DNA of 7,418 nucleotides from Chloroflexota bacterium (GCA_003353825.1 PIVW01000293.1:1-7418); one strand, 5' to 3'; numbered from the stretch's first letter, positions 1-7,369 are shown. Program-made: numbers and translations. Notes: a model not told the origin generated them from the letters alone.

Positions 1-111
1 TTCAAAGTTCCTCCGCCGCAGTGGCGGCCCCACAAGCAACGAGGGCGGCCATCGCTAGAGGCTTTACGCCTCATTCAACGATGGTGTCCTACTCCCAGTT
101 GAAGTGCAGTC
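1..111. other. Left-edge non-coding segment with nested stem-loops
   Basis: No recognisable gene is visible here. A perfect 5-bp stem (13-17 with 23-27) and a two-part stem-loop are seen. In the latter, CCATCG at 49-54 pairs with CGATGG at 79-84, and inside it GAGGC at 58-62 pairs with GCCTC at 68-72 around a 5-base loop. TTCAAC at 74-79 can instead pair with GTTGAA at 99-104. A minus-strand frame is open from an ATG at 72-74 to the window edge (about 24 codons, Gly/Arg/Cys-rich), but I do not recognise the peptide. The segment directly abuts the truncated Fic fragment, so it may be the end of an inserted element or a dispersed repeat; that is inference. Confidence 0.35.
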
Positions 112-480
112 CTACCGATCAATCATATGAACCTTGTTTTCCTGTTTTTTGTATTCACCACGATGTCGAACATCCTTCTCAACATACTTGAGAAGTTCCA
201 GGTGGAAATACTTGATGAGTCCTTCAGAGAACCTCAGAGACTCCCATGAGTCAAACACATTTGCAAGAAGTTCATAATACCCTTGCACTTCTTGCGTGTC
301 CCTGTCTACAAACTGTTGAACAAGAAGCCCCCTCATGAGTTTTTCGATGTCCTCATCTGACAACATGGCGCCTTCGATTCTGGTCGAGGCCCCTGTAGAA
401 GTAACCAACACAGAGCGCTTAAGGCGGCCGAGAACCTGGGGATGTAACTGTATGGAGGAAAGGACACAGAGTACCAACAC
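112..480 (-). pseudogene. Fic-family protein remnant (N-terminal regulatory part only)
   Basis: The 122-residue frame matches, from memory, the N-terminal region of Fic-domain proteins, which usually transfer AMP to target proteins. Recognisable homology runs from about residue 11 (QLHPQVLGRLKRSVLVTSTG) to the HRGEYKKQENKVHMID stretch near the end. Residues 32-37 (STRIEG) fit the inhibitory-helix motif [S/T]xxxE[G/N] that blocks the active site in class II Fic proteins. The catalytic core with its HPFxxGNGR motif is absent: a TAG follows right after MIDR, and none of the three frames beyond it continues the family. The first ten residues (MLVLCVLSSI) also do not fit, so the original start seems lost. 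Intact members are roughly 350-380 residues, so about one third remains. It lies just past the probable mreB terminator with no evident promoter of its own. A non-functional relic is likely; a free-standing inhibitory peptide (antitoxin-like) is a less likely alternative. Confidence 0.7.
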
Positions 481-491
481 GCGTGGTGGCT

Positions 492-513
492 AAAAAGCAC
501 GGGACACAGCCCG
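492..513 (-). terminator. Probable intrinsic terminator of mreB
   Basis: On the minus strand, just after the mreB stop codon, CGGG (513-510) pairs with CCCG (503-500) around a 6-base loop. Three bases later there is a run of five T (496-492). The stem is only 4 bp but all G/C. The position immediately behind the gene supports it; the short stem keeps confidence moderate. Confidence 0.45.
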
Positions 514-515
514 GT

Positions 516-1520
516 CTAGACCTGCGGCAAGAACCTCCGCATCACTGCCAGGTTTTCGAGCGCACGACCTGCTCCCATGGCAACACAAGCGATCGGGTTA
601 TCCGCAGCAAAGCAGTGAACGCCGGTTTCCTGCGTCATTAATTTATCTAGATTTCGCAGGCCCGCACCACCACCCGTCAGCACCATCCCCCGGTCGATAA
701 TATCGGAGGCCAATTCCGGTGGCGTTTTTTCCAAAGTTTGGCGTACTGCACCCAATATAACAGAAAGAGGATCGCTGATCGCCTGTGTCACTTCCTCTGA
801 GGTAACAGCAATCGTTCTGGGCAGACCTGTCACCTGATCGCGGCCCCGAACGTCTAGCGACAGTTCATCCTCTAGCGGCAGTGCTGATCCGATCTGTATC
901 TTTAACTCTTCCGCCGTTTGCTCACCGATAATAAGGCTGTACTTTTTCCGAACATAGGAAATGATAGACCTATCAATGCGGTTACCCCCCACCCGCACAC
1001 TGCTCCAAACCACAATATCATTCATAGAAGCCACCGCAGCCTCGCTGGTTCCACCACCGAGGTCAACCACCATGTTGCCGGTGGGTGTATTGACGGGGAG
1101 ACCTGCGCCAAAAGCTGCGGCCAGGGGTTCAGGAATAAGGTAGGCTTCTTTGGCTCCTGCCTGAACGGCAGCGTCGTAGACAGCTCTGCGCTCGACGCTG
1201 GTTACACCCTTGGGCGTACTTATCATAATCTGAGGGCGAAGTAAGGGGTTGCGGCCAATGACCTTACGGATAAAATGTCGTAGCATGGCTTCTGTTACCA
1301 TGTAATCGGCGATGACCCCGTCGCGAACAGGTCGAGCGACTTCGATACTGTCGGGGACACGGCCAATCATATCGGCAGCATCCTGTCCAACCGCAACGAT
1401 TTTATTATCTCTCACCGAGATAGCGACAACGCTCGGCTCCTGCAGCACAACACCCTGTCCACGTACGTATACCAGCACGTTCACAGTGCCCAAATCAATG
1501 CCTACTTGTTTTTCAAACAT
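516..1520 (-). CDS. mreB: Rod shape-determining actin homologue MreB
   Basis: MreB polymerises on ATP into filaments under the cytoplasmic membrane and guides the elongation peptidoglycan machinery. The 334-residue length is normal for the family. Visible actin-fold motifs are phosphate-1 at residues 7-18 ([12 protein letters not shown]), the conserved glutamate of the [13 protein letters not shown] segment at about 131, phosphate-2 at 151-163 ([13 protein letters not shown]), and the adenosine-binding [12 protein letters not shown] at 281-292. Phosphate-1 departs from the usual GIDLGTANTLVY at two positions (A to V and T to V); the rest looks intact. No N-terminal amphipathic helix is obvious ahead of the first strand. 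The ATG is preceded by GAGG about 11 bases upstream on the minus strand. The gene has its own promoter and a probable terminator, so it is likely transcribed apart from atpC. The atpC-mreB adjacency and the sequence style suggest Chloroflexota (from memory). MreB versus its paralogue Mbl cannot be separated by eye. Confidence 0.93.
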   Translation of the reverse strand: MFEKQVGIDLGTVNVLVYVRGQGVVLQEPSVVAISVRDNKIVAVGQDAADMIGRVPDSIEVARPVRDGVIADYMVTEAMLRHFIRKVIGRNPLLRPQIMISTPKGVTSVERRAVYDAAVQAGAKEAYLIPEPLAAAFGAGLPVNTPTGNMVVDLGGGTSEAAVASMNDIVVWSSVRVGGNRIDRSIISYVRKKYSLIIGEQTAEELKIQIGSALPLEDELSLDVRGRDQVTGLPRTIAVTSEEVTQAISDPLSVILGAVRQTLEKTPPELASDIIDRGMVLTGGGAGLRNLDKLMTQETGVHCFAADNPIACVAMGAGRALENLAVMRRFLPQV

Positions 1521-1546
1521 TTATACTTGCCTCATGTGACAATCCA

Positions 1547-1558
1547 GCGAAGCTTCGC
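1547..1558. repeat. Perfect 12-bp palindrome in the mreB leader
   Basis: GCGAAG followed directly by its complement CTTCGC forms a gapless palindrome 27-38 bases upstream of the mreB start codon. With no loop it is a better candidate for a dimeric protein site than for an RNA hairpin. A second gapless palindrome, AGTATATACT, lies at 1570-1579. No function can be assigned from sequence. Confidence 0.4.
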
Positions 1559-1590
1559 CTAAACCACCAAGTATATACTCGGCGGAATGA

Positions 1591-1629
1591 AGCAGGTAGC
1601 AGTTAGCGCTGATCTTGTGATATGCCACT
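1591..1629. repeat. Degenerate copies of the heptamer families in the mreB leader
   Basis: AGCAGGT (1591-1597) is followed in register by AGCAGTT (1598-1604) and a partial AGCG. This is the same 7-base unit, in the opposite orientation, as the array touching the atpA stop codon. GCCACTTGC at about 1624-1632 is the complement of the unit in the GGCAAGT array of the atpA-atpG spacer. Both families therefore recur together in a second spacer. Confidence 0.55.
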
Positions 1630-1684
1630 TGCGACGTTTCCGAAACTTGCTCTGTCTGTTAAATTTCCGTTTCAAGGATATCAG

Positions 1685-1768
1685 GTGTCAGCGCCCTGAA
1701 ATATGCTAGTGTCAGCGATTATAGTGCAAAGTGCAGGGGTTGTGAAAACCTACGATGAATTCTGACAC
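1685..1768. promoter_or_regulatory. Three GTGTCAG elements flanking the mreB promoter
   Basis: GTGTCAGCG occurs at 1685-1693 and again at 1709-1717, a perfect 9-base direct repeat with starts 24 bases apart. The inverted form CTGACAC lies at 1762-1768. On the minus strand the first downstream copy starts directly after the -10 box and covers the expected transcription start. The inverted copy sits 15 bases upstream of the -35 box. This placement is typical of repressor or activator sites, but no matching regulator is encoded in the window. The elements are seen; the regulatory role is inferred. Confidence 0.4.
1718..1746 (-). promoter_or_regulatory. Sigma-70-type promoter of mreB
   Basis: Read on the minus strand there is a -35 box TTCACA (1746-1741, five of six consensus bases), a spacer of exactly 17 bases, and a perfect -10 box TATAAT (1723-1718). 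Transcription would start near 1711, giving a leader of about 190 bases before the mreB ATG at 1520. It lies downstream of the atp terminator, so mreB should be expressed independently of the ATP synthase genes. The 7-base near-repeat AGTGCAA/AGTGCAG (1723-1736) falls in the spacer. Confidence 0.75.
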
Positions 1769-1773
1769 AATAA

Positions 1774-1798
1774 ACCGGGCGTCGATTTAACGCCCGGT
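1774..1798 (-). terminator. Intrinsic terminator of the atp operon
   Basis: A perfect 9-bp G/C-rich stem (1774-1782 with 1790-1798) encloses a 7-base loop. On the minus strand the hairpin begins about 41 bases past the atpC stop codon and ends in TTTATTG, a short T-rich tail. It separates the atp operon from the mreB promoter only 28 bases further on. The stem is nearly symmetric, but no plus-strand gene is present to use it. Confidence 0.75.
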
Positions 1799-1839
1799 CA
1801 TCCCCTTCATTAGGACTGGCGAATTTACGAGTTGGTTAT

Positions 1840-2310
1840 CTATACTTCACCGGGCGAGCCGAAATCTGATCCACGATTGGCAGTGCGCCGGCCGGATCTG
1901 CGGCGGCGAGCGACCGTCAGGCGTACACGTGAACGGCGCAATGCCGCTTCCATGGCGACGTGGGTATCCTGATCGCGCTCGTGCTCGGGGGTGGCAAGAT
2001 ATTCCTCGGCCCTGCGCAGAGCCGCTTCCGCCCGAAGCGCGTCGATCTCTTCGACATGCTCACCTGAATGCGCGACCAGAACGACTTTATCAGGGCGCAC
2101 CTCGACAAACCCACCACCTATGGCGTAATACGTATCTTCTTCACCTTCGACCCGAACCATAACCTCACCCGGTGCTACCACCGCTATGAGGGGCGCGTGT
2201 TTGGGTAGTACGCCGATCACGCCATCGGCGCCGGGGATGATAACCATATTGACATCGCCTTCGTAGATCAGGCGGTCCTGGGCAACAAATTCAAATCGAG
2301 TGGTAGACAT
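1840..2310 (-). CDS. atpC: F-type ATP synthase epsilon subunit
   Basis: Epsilon sits on the gamma stalk of F1, links it to the c-ring, and in many bacteria inhibits ATP hydrolysis. The N-terminal beta-sandwich is clear (residues 1 to about 85), with the typical PGADGVIGVLPKHAPLIA segment at 26-43 and an AIGGGFVEV strand at 63-71. The C-terminal helical part follows. IDALRA at 89-94 fits the I/L-D-x-x-R-A motif that binds ATP in some bacterial epsilons. The protein is 156 residues, against a usual 130-140. The excess is a basic tail after about residue 131 with RRRR at 135-138 and RR at 141-142, ending in a Gly/Ser-rich stretch. No Shine-Dalgarno sequence is seen before the ATG. A 57-bp spacer separates it from atpD. 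It is the last gene of the operon, followed by a strong terminator. Confidence 0.93.
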   Translation of the reverse strand: MSTTRFEFVAQDRLIYEGDVNMVIIPGADGVIGVLPKHAPLIAVVAPGEVMVRVEGEEDTYYAIGGGFVEVRPDKVVLVAHSGEHVEEIDALRAEAALRRAEEYLATPEHERDQDTHVAMEAALRRSRVRLTVARRRRSGRRTANRGSDFGSPGEV

Positions 2311-2317
2311 GGGTATT

Positions 2318-2348
2318 TGTGAACTGTGAATGAGGGGCGCTATTCACA
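2318..2348. repeat. Heptamer pair and hairpin in the atpD-atpC spacer
   Basis: TGTGAAC (2318-2324) is followed exactly in register by TGTGAAT (2325-2331). The inverted form ATTCACA is at 2342-2348, so a 7-bp stem with a 10-base loop can form. It lies just upstream of atpC, where no Shine-Dalgarno sequence is visible, and could influence atpC translation. The unit length of seven matches the larger arrays upstream of atpG. Confidence 0.45.
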
Positions 2349-2367
2349 AAGTCTCATTATTTAACTT

Positions 2368-3855
<1,488 letters not shown>

Positions 3856-3876
3856 CTAAAAACAGATATTTATAAA

Positions 3877-4794
3877 TTAAGCTTGGACTGCGTTGGCGGC
3901 GCCAGCGATATCTAGTAAAGCCATGGTGATGGATGTCTGGCGTGCCTTGTTGTATGTCAATGTGAGATCACCGACGAGTTCTTCAGCGGCGTCGGTGGCA
4001 TTACGCATGGCGACCATACGAGCCGAATGCTCACTGGCAATTGCTTCGTATAGTGCCTGTAACAGCTGTACTTCTGTAAAACTATGAAGAACCTGATCCA
4101 AAACCGTCTCAGGATCGGGTTCAAAAATATAGTCAGGGGCCATTGTCTCAGGAAAATCTTCTTCCGGTAGTTCAATGGGCAGGAGCTGGCGGATCTCTGG
4201 CACTTGGGTGACAGTATTGTGAAACCTGGTAAACCCAAGATAGACGGCGTCATAGCGCTCGGTTATAAAATCCTCGATACAGATACGGGCTATCGGTCCA
4301 ATCGCCGCTGACTTAGAATCGGCTGTGGCATTGTTCTGGCCGAGGTGTTCACTCACTGGCCGGTCGCCGATGCCAATAAACTCGGCGCGTATCGGCGGTC
4401 CATAGCGACGCATCCAATCGCGCCCCTTTCGACCCATGGTGATCAACTCGACCTCTTTACCTTCTTCCTCCCATTGGCGAATCGCTCTCACAGCTGTACG
4501 GATCATATTGCTGTTGAGACCACCGGCCAGGCCACGATCGGCTGTGATCAGTATCAAGCCCAGGCGCTGAACCGGGCGATCCTGTAACAGCGGTTGGTCT
4601 GCAGCCTGCGTACGGCGAACATGGGAAAGAAAGGAAAGCACTTCACGCGCCTTCTCGGCGTAGGGACGTGTTGCCTGTACTTGTGCTTGAGCACGGCGCA
4701 TTTTAGAGGCGGAAACAGCCTCCATTGCACGTGTCACTTGGGAGATATTCTTAACGCTGCGAATGCGGCGCTTGATATCGCGTTCGGTAGCCAT
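3877..4794 (-). CDS. atpG: F-type ATP synthase gamma subunit
   Basis: Gamma is the central rotor shaft of F1; its coiled coil turns inside the alpha/beta ring. The signature N-terminal helix is clear (ERDIKRRIRSVKNISQVTRA, residues 4-23, then MEAVSASKMRRAQ), as are the Rossmann-like core start LGLILITADRGLAGGLNSNM at 78-97 and the C-terminal helix with SEHSARMVAMRNATDAAEEL at 254-273. The length of 305 is slightly above the usual 285-300. A loop around residues 148-164, rich in Asn, Ser and Ala, appears to be extra relative to typical gammas. The ATG at 4794 is the only start ahead of the conserved helix; no convincing Shine-Dalgarno precedes it. The gene is set off from atpA by an unusually long 216-bp spacer of repeats and from atpD by 87 bp. 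Confidence 0.96.
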   Translation of the reverse strand: MATERDIKRRIRSVKNISQVTRAMEAVSASKMRRAQAQVQATRPYAEKAREVLSFLSHVRRTQAADQPLLQDRPVQRLGLILITADRGLAGGLNSNMIRTAVRAIRQWEEEGKEVELITMGRKGRDWMRRYGPPIRAEFIGIGDRPVSEHLGQNNATADSKSAAIGPIARICIEDFITERYDAVYLGFTRFHNTVTQVPEIRQLLPIELPEEDFPETMAPDYIFEPDPETVLDQVLHSFTEVQLLQALYEAIASEHSARMVAMRNATDAAEELVGDLTLTYNKARQTSITMALLDIAGAANAVQA

Positions 4795-4816
4795 ACGTTA
4801 GGGATATTGATGTTCT

Positions 4817-4851
4817 GAGGATTAAAGATCAAAGATTTAAGATTAAGGACG
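4817..4851. repeat. Degenerate heptamer array, unit AAAGATT
   Basis: Five consecutive 7-base units can be laid out in register: GAGGATT, AAAGATC, AAAGATT, TAAGATT, AAGGACG. The central three differ from one another at one or two positions. The array lies 23 bases upstream of atpG and is the first of three different heptamer arrays in this spacer. Confidence 0.6.
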
Positions 4852-4880
4852 ATCGGCAGAAGAATCTTTAGGCGCTTATG

Positions 4881-4907
4881 AAAAACGATCGACAACTTTT
4901 TGTCGAT
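4881..4907 (-). terminator. Terminator-like hairpin between atpA and atpG
   Basis: ATCGACAA (4888-4895) and TTGTCGAT (4900-4907) form a perfect 8-bp stem with a 4-base loop. On the minus strand the hairpin is followed, after two bases, by TTTTT (4885-4881). That is the layout of an intrinsic terminator placed inside the operon. The stem has only three G/C pairs, so partial read-through is expected. It could lower gamma relative to alpha (one versus three copies per enzyme). The role is inferred. Confidence 0.5.
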
Positions 4908-4913
4908 GTGTGT

Positions 4914-4960
4914 GGCAAGTGGCAAGTGGCAAGTGGCAAGTGGCAAGTGGCACTTGCCAC
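4914..4960. repeat. Heptamer array GGCAAGT x5 ending in an inverted copy
   Basis: Five perfect tandem copies of GGCAAGT run from 4914 to 4948. They are followed at once by an inverted half: GTGGCAAGTG (4940-4949) and CACTTGCCAC (4951-4960) form a perfect 10-bp palindrome with one central base. Any of the upstream units could also pair with the inverted copy, so hairpins of several sizes are possible. The unit is out of phase with codons and lies between genes. Confidence 0.9.
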
Positions 4961-4987
4961 GTTCAACCTTGTCTGCAAGCGAAGTTG

Positions 4988-5011
4988 TACCTGCTACCTG
5001 CTACCTGCTAC
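4988..5011. repeat. Heptamer array TACCTGC x3 touching the atpA stop codon
   Basis: Three perfect copies of TACCTGC (4988-4994, 4995-5001, 5002-5008) are followed by a partial TAC whose last base is the first base of the atpA stop codon complement at 5011-5013. On the minus strand the array therefore begins directly at the end of atpA. The same unit in the opposite orientation occurs in the mreB leader near 1591. Confidence 0.85.
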
Positions 5012-6516
5012 TAAAACTGCTTATTGAATGTGTCCAAAGCCAATTTCAGACTATCCTCAGTCTGCTCTGAGAGCAGTTGCTCACGATCGATGGCGTTTGC
5101 GACTTCAGGATAGTTTGAGGACATGAATTGGTAGAAGGCTGTCTCCCAATCGGGGGCACGATCGGTAGCGACACCGTCAAGATAGCCATTTGTACCGGCA
5201 TAGATCACCATGACCTGATTGGCCATAGAAACAGGCTGGTATTGCGGCTGCTTAAGCAATTGTGTCAGACGTTGGAAGCGATCTAACTGTCGTTGCGTTG
5301 CTTTATCCAAATCAGAGCCGAACTGGGCAAAGGCTGCCAACTCACGCCCCTGGGCAAGCTCACCTTTCATGCGTCCGGCCACAGATTTCATGGCCTTGGT
5401 CTGGGCTGAGGAGCCGACGCGGGAAACCGACAGACCCACATTCAAAGCAGGACGAATACCGGCGTAGAAGAGATCGGCTTCGAGATATATCTGACCGTCG
5501 GTGATAGAAATCACGTTGGTGGGAATGTAAGCGGAAACATCACCGGCCTGGGTCTCGATAACGGGAAGGGCCGTCAAAGAACCACCGCCATTGGCGTCGT
5601 CCAATTTCGCAGCACGTTCGAGCAAGCGGCTGTGCAGATAAAATACGTCACCAGGGTAAGCTTCACGTCCGGGTGGGCGGCGCAGCAACAAAGAAACCTG
5701 GCGGTAAGCCCAGGCATGCTTGCTGAGATCATCAAACACTATCAATGCGTCTTTGCCTTGCTCCATGAATTCTTCGCCAATCGCACAGCCGGCAAAGGGA
5801 GCGAGATACTGCAAGGCTGCCGGTTCAGAGGCGGTAGCAGCGACAACAATGGTATGCTCCATGGCCCCATGCTGTTCTAATATTCCCACAACCTGGGCCA
5901 CACTGGATCGTTTCTGGCCAATGGCGACATAGATGCAAATCAGGTCTTTGCCCTTCTGATTGATGATGGTGTCTATGGCGACGGCAGTCTTGCCGGTTTG
6001 GCGGTCACCAATAATCAGCTCACGCTGTCCACGGCCGATGGGGATCATCGAGTCGATGGCCTTGATACCGGTCTGCACCGGTGTATCCACGCTCTTGCGA
6101 ACCACCACGTTCGGGGCAATACGCTCTACCGGACGGAAGGCATCGGTCTCGATGGGTCCTTTACCATCGATGGGTTCTCCCAGGGTGTTGATCACACGAC
6201 CCAGCAGTTTTTCGCTCACACCAATGGAGGCAATCTTCCTGGTTCGCTTGACCGAATCACCTTCCCCGATCAACTCTGATGATCCCAGGAGTACAGCACC
6301 CACGTTGTCCTCTTCCAGATTCAGAACGATCCCCGTGACCCCACTGTCAAACTCGATCATCTCGTTGGCCTGCACACTGTTTAATCCATAAATCCGGGCA
6401 ATTCCATCTCCCACCTGGAGTACGGTGCCCACCTCTTCAAGTTCAACATCGCTTTTGAACCCTTCAATTTGCTTCTTTAGAATTTCCGATACTTCGGAAG
6501 GCTTAATCTGAGACAT
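5011..6516 (-). CDS. atpA: F-type ATP synthase alpha subunit, apparently a two-lineage mosaic
   Basis: Alpha alternates with beta in the F1 ring and holds the non-catalytic nucleotide sites; its N-terminus anchors delta. The 501-residue length is normal. Visible parts are the N-terminal delta-binding helix and beta-barrel (1 to about 95), Walker A GDRQTGKT at 170-177, Walker [11 protein letters not shown] at 257-266, the arginine-finger region [34 protein letters not shown] at 335-368, and a complete C-terminal helical domain. Residues 1 to about 110 (for example [36 protein letters not shown]) look like Bacteroidota. From about 122 on ([21 protein letters not shown], then [13 protein letters not shown]) it reads as Chloroflexota. 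The join falls in the conserved [11 protein letters not shown] at 112-122. The frame is unbroken. atpH ends 3 bases before the ATG; an AAGGA Shine-Dalgarno lies inside the end of atpH. Confidence 0.96.
   Translation of the reverse strand: MSQIKPSEVSEILKKQIEGFKSDVELEEVGTVLQVGDGIARIYGLNSVQANEMIEFDSGVTGIVLNLEEDNVGAVLLGSSELIGEGDSVKRTRKIASIGVSEKLLGRVINTLGEPIDGKGPIETDAFRPVERIAPNVVVRKSVDTPVQTGIKAIDSMIPIGRGQRELIIGDRQTGKTAVAIDTIINQKGKDLICIYVAIGQKRSSVAQVVGILEQHGAMEHTIVVAATASEPAALQYLAPFAGCAIGEEFMEQGKDALIVFDDLSKHAWAYRQVSLLLRRPPGREAYPGDVFYLHSRLLERAAKLDDANGGGSLTALPVIETQAGDVSAYIPTNVISITDGQIYLEADLFYAGIRPALNVGLSVSRVGSSAQTKAMKSVAGRMKGELAQGRELAAFAQFGSDLDKATQRQLDRFQRLTQLLKQPQYQPVSMANQVMVIYAGTNGYLDGVATDRAPDWETAFYQFMSSNYPEVANAIDREQLLSEQTEDSLKLALDTFNKQF
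6150..6186. other. Likely lineage breakpoint inside atpA
   Basis: This stretch encodes the near-universal alpha segment around [11 protein letters not shown]. On the low-coordinate side the protein, the repeat-rich spacers and the gene neighbours look Chloroflexota-like. On the high-coordinate side they look Bacteroidota-like. A conserved DNA stretch is where both homologous recombination and assembler mis-joining would be expected. The assignment rests on remembered family sequences, not on a computed alignment. Confidence 0.55.
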
Positions 6517-6519
6517 GTG

Positions 6520-7074
6520 TTATTTCCTTTCGATACTGGTTTGAAGTAGTTGTTTCTTTAATTTTTTGAGGCTGCTGGCTACGCTGGCATCGTATCGCAT
6601 GTCCTCAACGGTCAGGACGAAGCCCCCGATCACATCCTCGTCCACCGATGAACTAAGATCCACCACGTCCGAATCATAGGCATTTTTGATTAGCTCACGG
6701 ATGGCTTTTATGGCTGCATCATCCACCGAAGCTGCTGTAACAAGTTTAGCAGTACGGATTCCTTTACTCTTTCTGAACAGCTCACCGAAATTCCGTGCTA
6801 TTCCCGGGAGGTAAATTTCTCTTTTGTTCTGTATGACCAGGTTGATCATGGATAAGGAGAGCTCAGACAGGTATTTCTTAAAGATGTCATTGATAAGTTT
6901 GCACTTCTGGCTTACCTGCAGTGAAGGCATCGTGAGCATATACTGAAAATTCTCCAGCTTGCAGGTATCAGACAGCAGTTCCATGTCCTTGTAAACCGCA
7001 TCGAGCAGCGTCTGTTCGGCTGCACTCTGGAAAAGGGCTTTTGCGTAACGTACTGAAATCTGACTTTCGTTCAT
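6520..7074 (-). CDS. atpH: F-type ATP synthase delta subunit
   Basis: Delta caps the F1 head and ties it to the b stalk. The 184-residue length is usual. The N-terminal helical bundle is marked by ISVRYAKALFQSA at 6-18 and by the mid-region MPSLQVSQKCKLINDIF at 49-65. The C-terminal domain has the family signature DEDVIGGFVLTVEDMRYDASVASSLKKLK at 145-173. This last stretch and the overall style are those of Bacteroidota deltas. The first minus-strand ATG in frame before the conserved helix is at 7074; no Shine-Dalgarno lies at normal distance, which also fits Bacteroidota. The DNA is AT-richer than in the gamma-beta-epsilon genes (25 G/C among the 60 bases 6541-6600). Only 3 bases separate it from atpA, and 61 bp from atpF. 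Bases 6816-6894 (about residues 61-87) recur at the window end. Confidence 0.95.
   Translation of the reverse strand: MNESQISVRYAKALFQSAAEQTLLDAVYKDMELLSDTCKLENFQYMLTMPSLQVSQKCKLINDIFKKYLSELSLSMINLVIQNKREIYLPGIARNFGELFRKSKGIRTAKLVTAASVDDAAIKAIRELIKNAYDSDVVDLSSSVDEDVIGGFVLTVEDMRYDASVASSLKKLKKQLLQTSIERK
6816..6894. repeat. 79-bp exact direct repeat, internal copy (within atpH)
   Basis: This part of atpH is repeated without mismatch and in the same orientation at 7340-7418. Here it is in frame and encodes about residues 61-87 of delta, so this copy is the original. Confidence 0.95.
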
Positions 7075-7105
7075 AAATCATTTAATTGATTCGCCTCTCA
7101 GCATA

Positions 7106-7115
7106 GCCTCGAGGC
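7106..7115. repeat. 10-bp palindrome in the atpF-atpH spacer
   Basis: GCCTCGAGGC is a gapless perfect palindrome in the otherwise AT-rich 61-bp spacer between atpF and atpH. No T-run follows on the minus strand, so it does not look like a terminator. Nothing else is seen in the spacer. Confidence 0.35.
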
Positions 7116-7135
7116 ATCATCTATTAATTATTTCA

Positions 7136-7369
7136 TTAATTCAGGTCCGCTTCATTGATGAGCTTGTCGACCAGTTCTTTCTGCGCTTTGCTTTCTCCCA
7201 ACTTTGCCCTCAGGATCTGTTCAGCAATGTCCACGGACAAATGGGCCATCTGCTCCTTCATTTCATTCAGGGCGGCGGCCTTTTCAGTACGGATGGCCTC
7301 TCTGGCACTCTGAACAAGCTTATTGGCCTCTTCGGAAGCTTTCTCTTTTGTTCTGTATGACCAGGTTGA
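7136..7369 (-). CDS. atpF: F-type ATP synthase b subunit, C-terminal part, 5' end corrupted
   Basis: The b subunit is the membrane-anchored peripheral stalk that holds F1 through delta. Only the C-terminal ~70 residues are present: a charged helix typical of the coiled-coil stalk (KEKASEEANKLVQSAREAIR and on), then MAHLSVDIAEQILRAKL and the family ending QKELVDKLINEADLN. This ending is characteristic of Bacteroidota b subunits. The N-terminal membrane helix is missing. Upstream of about 7349 the frame enters the duplicated atpH segment in a different reading frame, gives six or seven meaningless codons and meets a stop (TGA, complement at 7370-7372). True atpF sequence therefore ends around 7340-7349; the codons for KEK there coincide with the start of the repeat. 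It lies 61 bp upstream of atpH. Confidence 0.85.
   Translation of the reverse strand, partial: STWSYRTKEKASEEANKLVQSAREAIRTEKAAALNEMKEQMAHLSVDIAEQILRAKLGESKAQKELVDKLINEADLN

Noticed and set aside
1..74. Open minus-strand frame reaching the window edge (about 24 codons)
   Set aside because: Too short, no ribosome binding site, and the peptide is not recognised; kept only as part of the structured left-edge segment.
49..105. Possible integron attC site (an RYYYAAC-like ATTCAAC at 73-79 facing GTTGAAG at 99-105)
   Set aside because: The second core does not fit GTTRRRY, the spacing is too short, and no integrase or cassette structure is visible.
1570..1590. Second mreB promoter using TATACT on the minus strand near the AGTATATACT palindrome
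   Set aside because: There is no acceptable -35 box at 16-18 bases, and a much better promoter lies at 1718-1746.
4734..4946. Minus-strand open frame across the heptamer array (repeated Leu-Ala-Thr-Cys-His-like peptide)
   Set aside because: The peptide is only a translation of the tandem repeat and it overlaps the conserved start of atpG in another frame.
4914..5011. CRISPR array
   Set aside because: The repeats are 7 bases long, directly adjacent and without unique spacers; no cas gene is present.
5960..6391. Plus-strand open frame opposite the 5' half of atpA
   Set aside because: Antisense shadow of a conserved gene; low-complexity Ser/Thr/Pro-rich product with no family resemblance.
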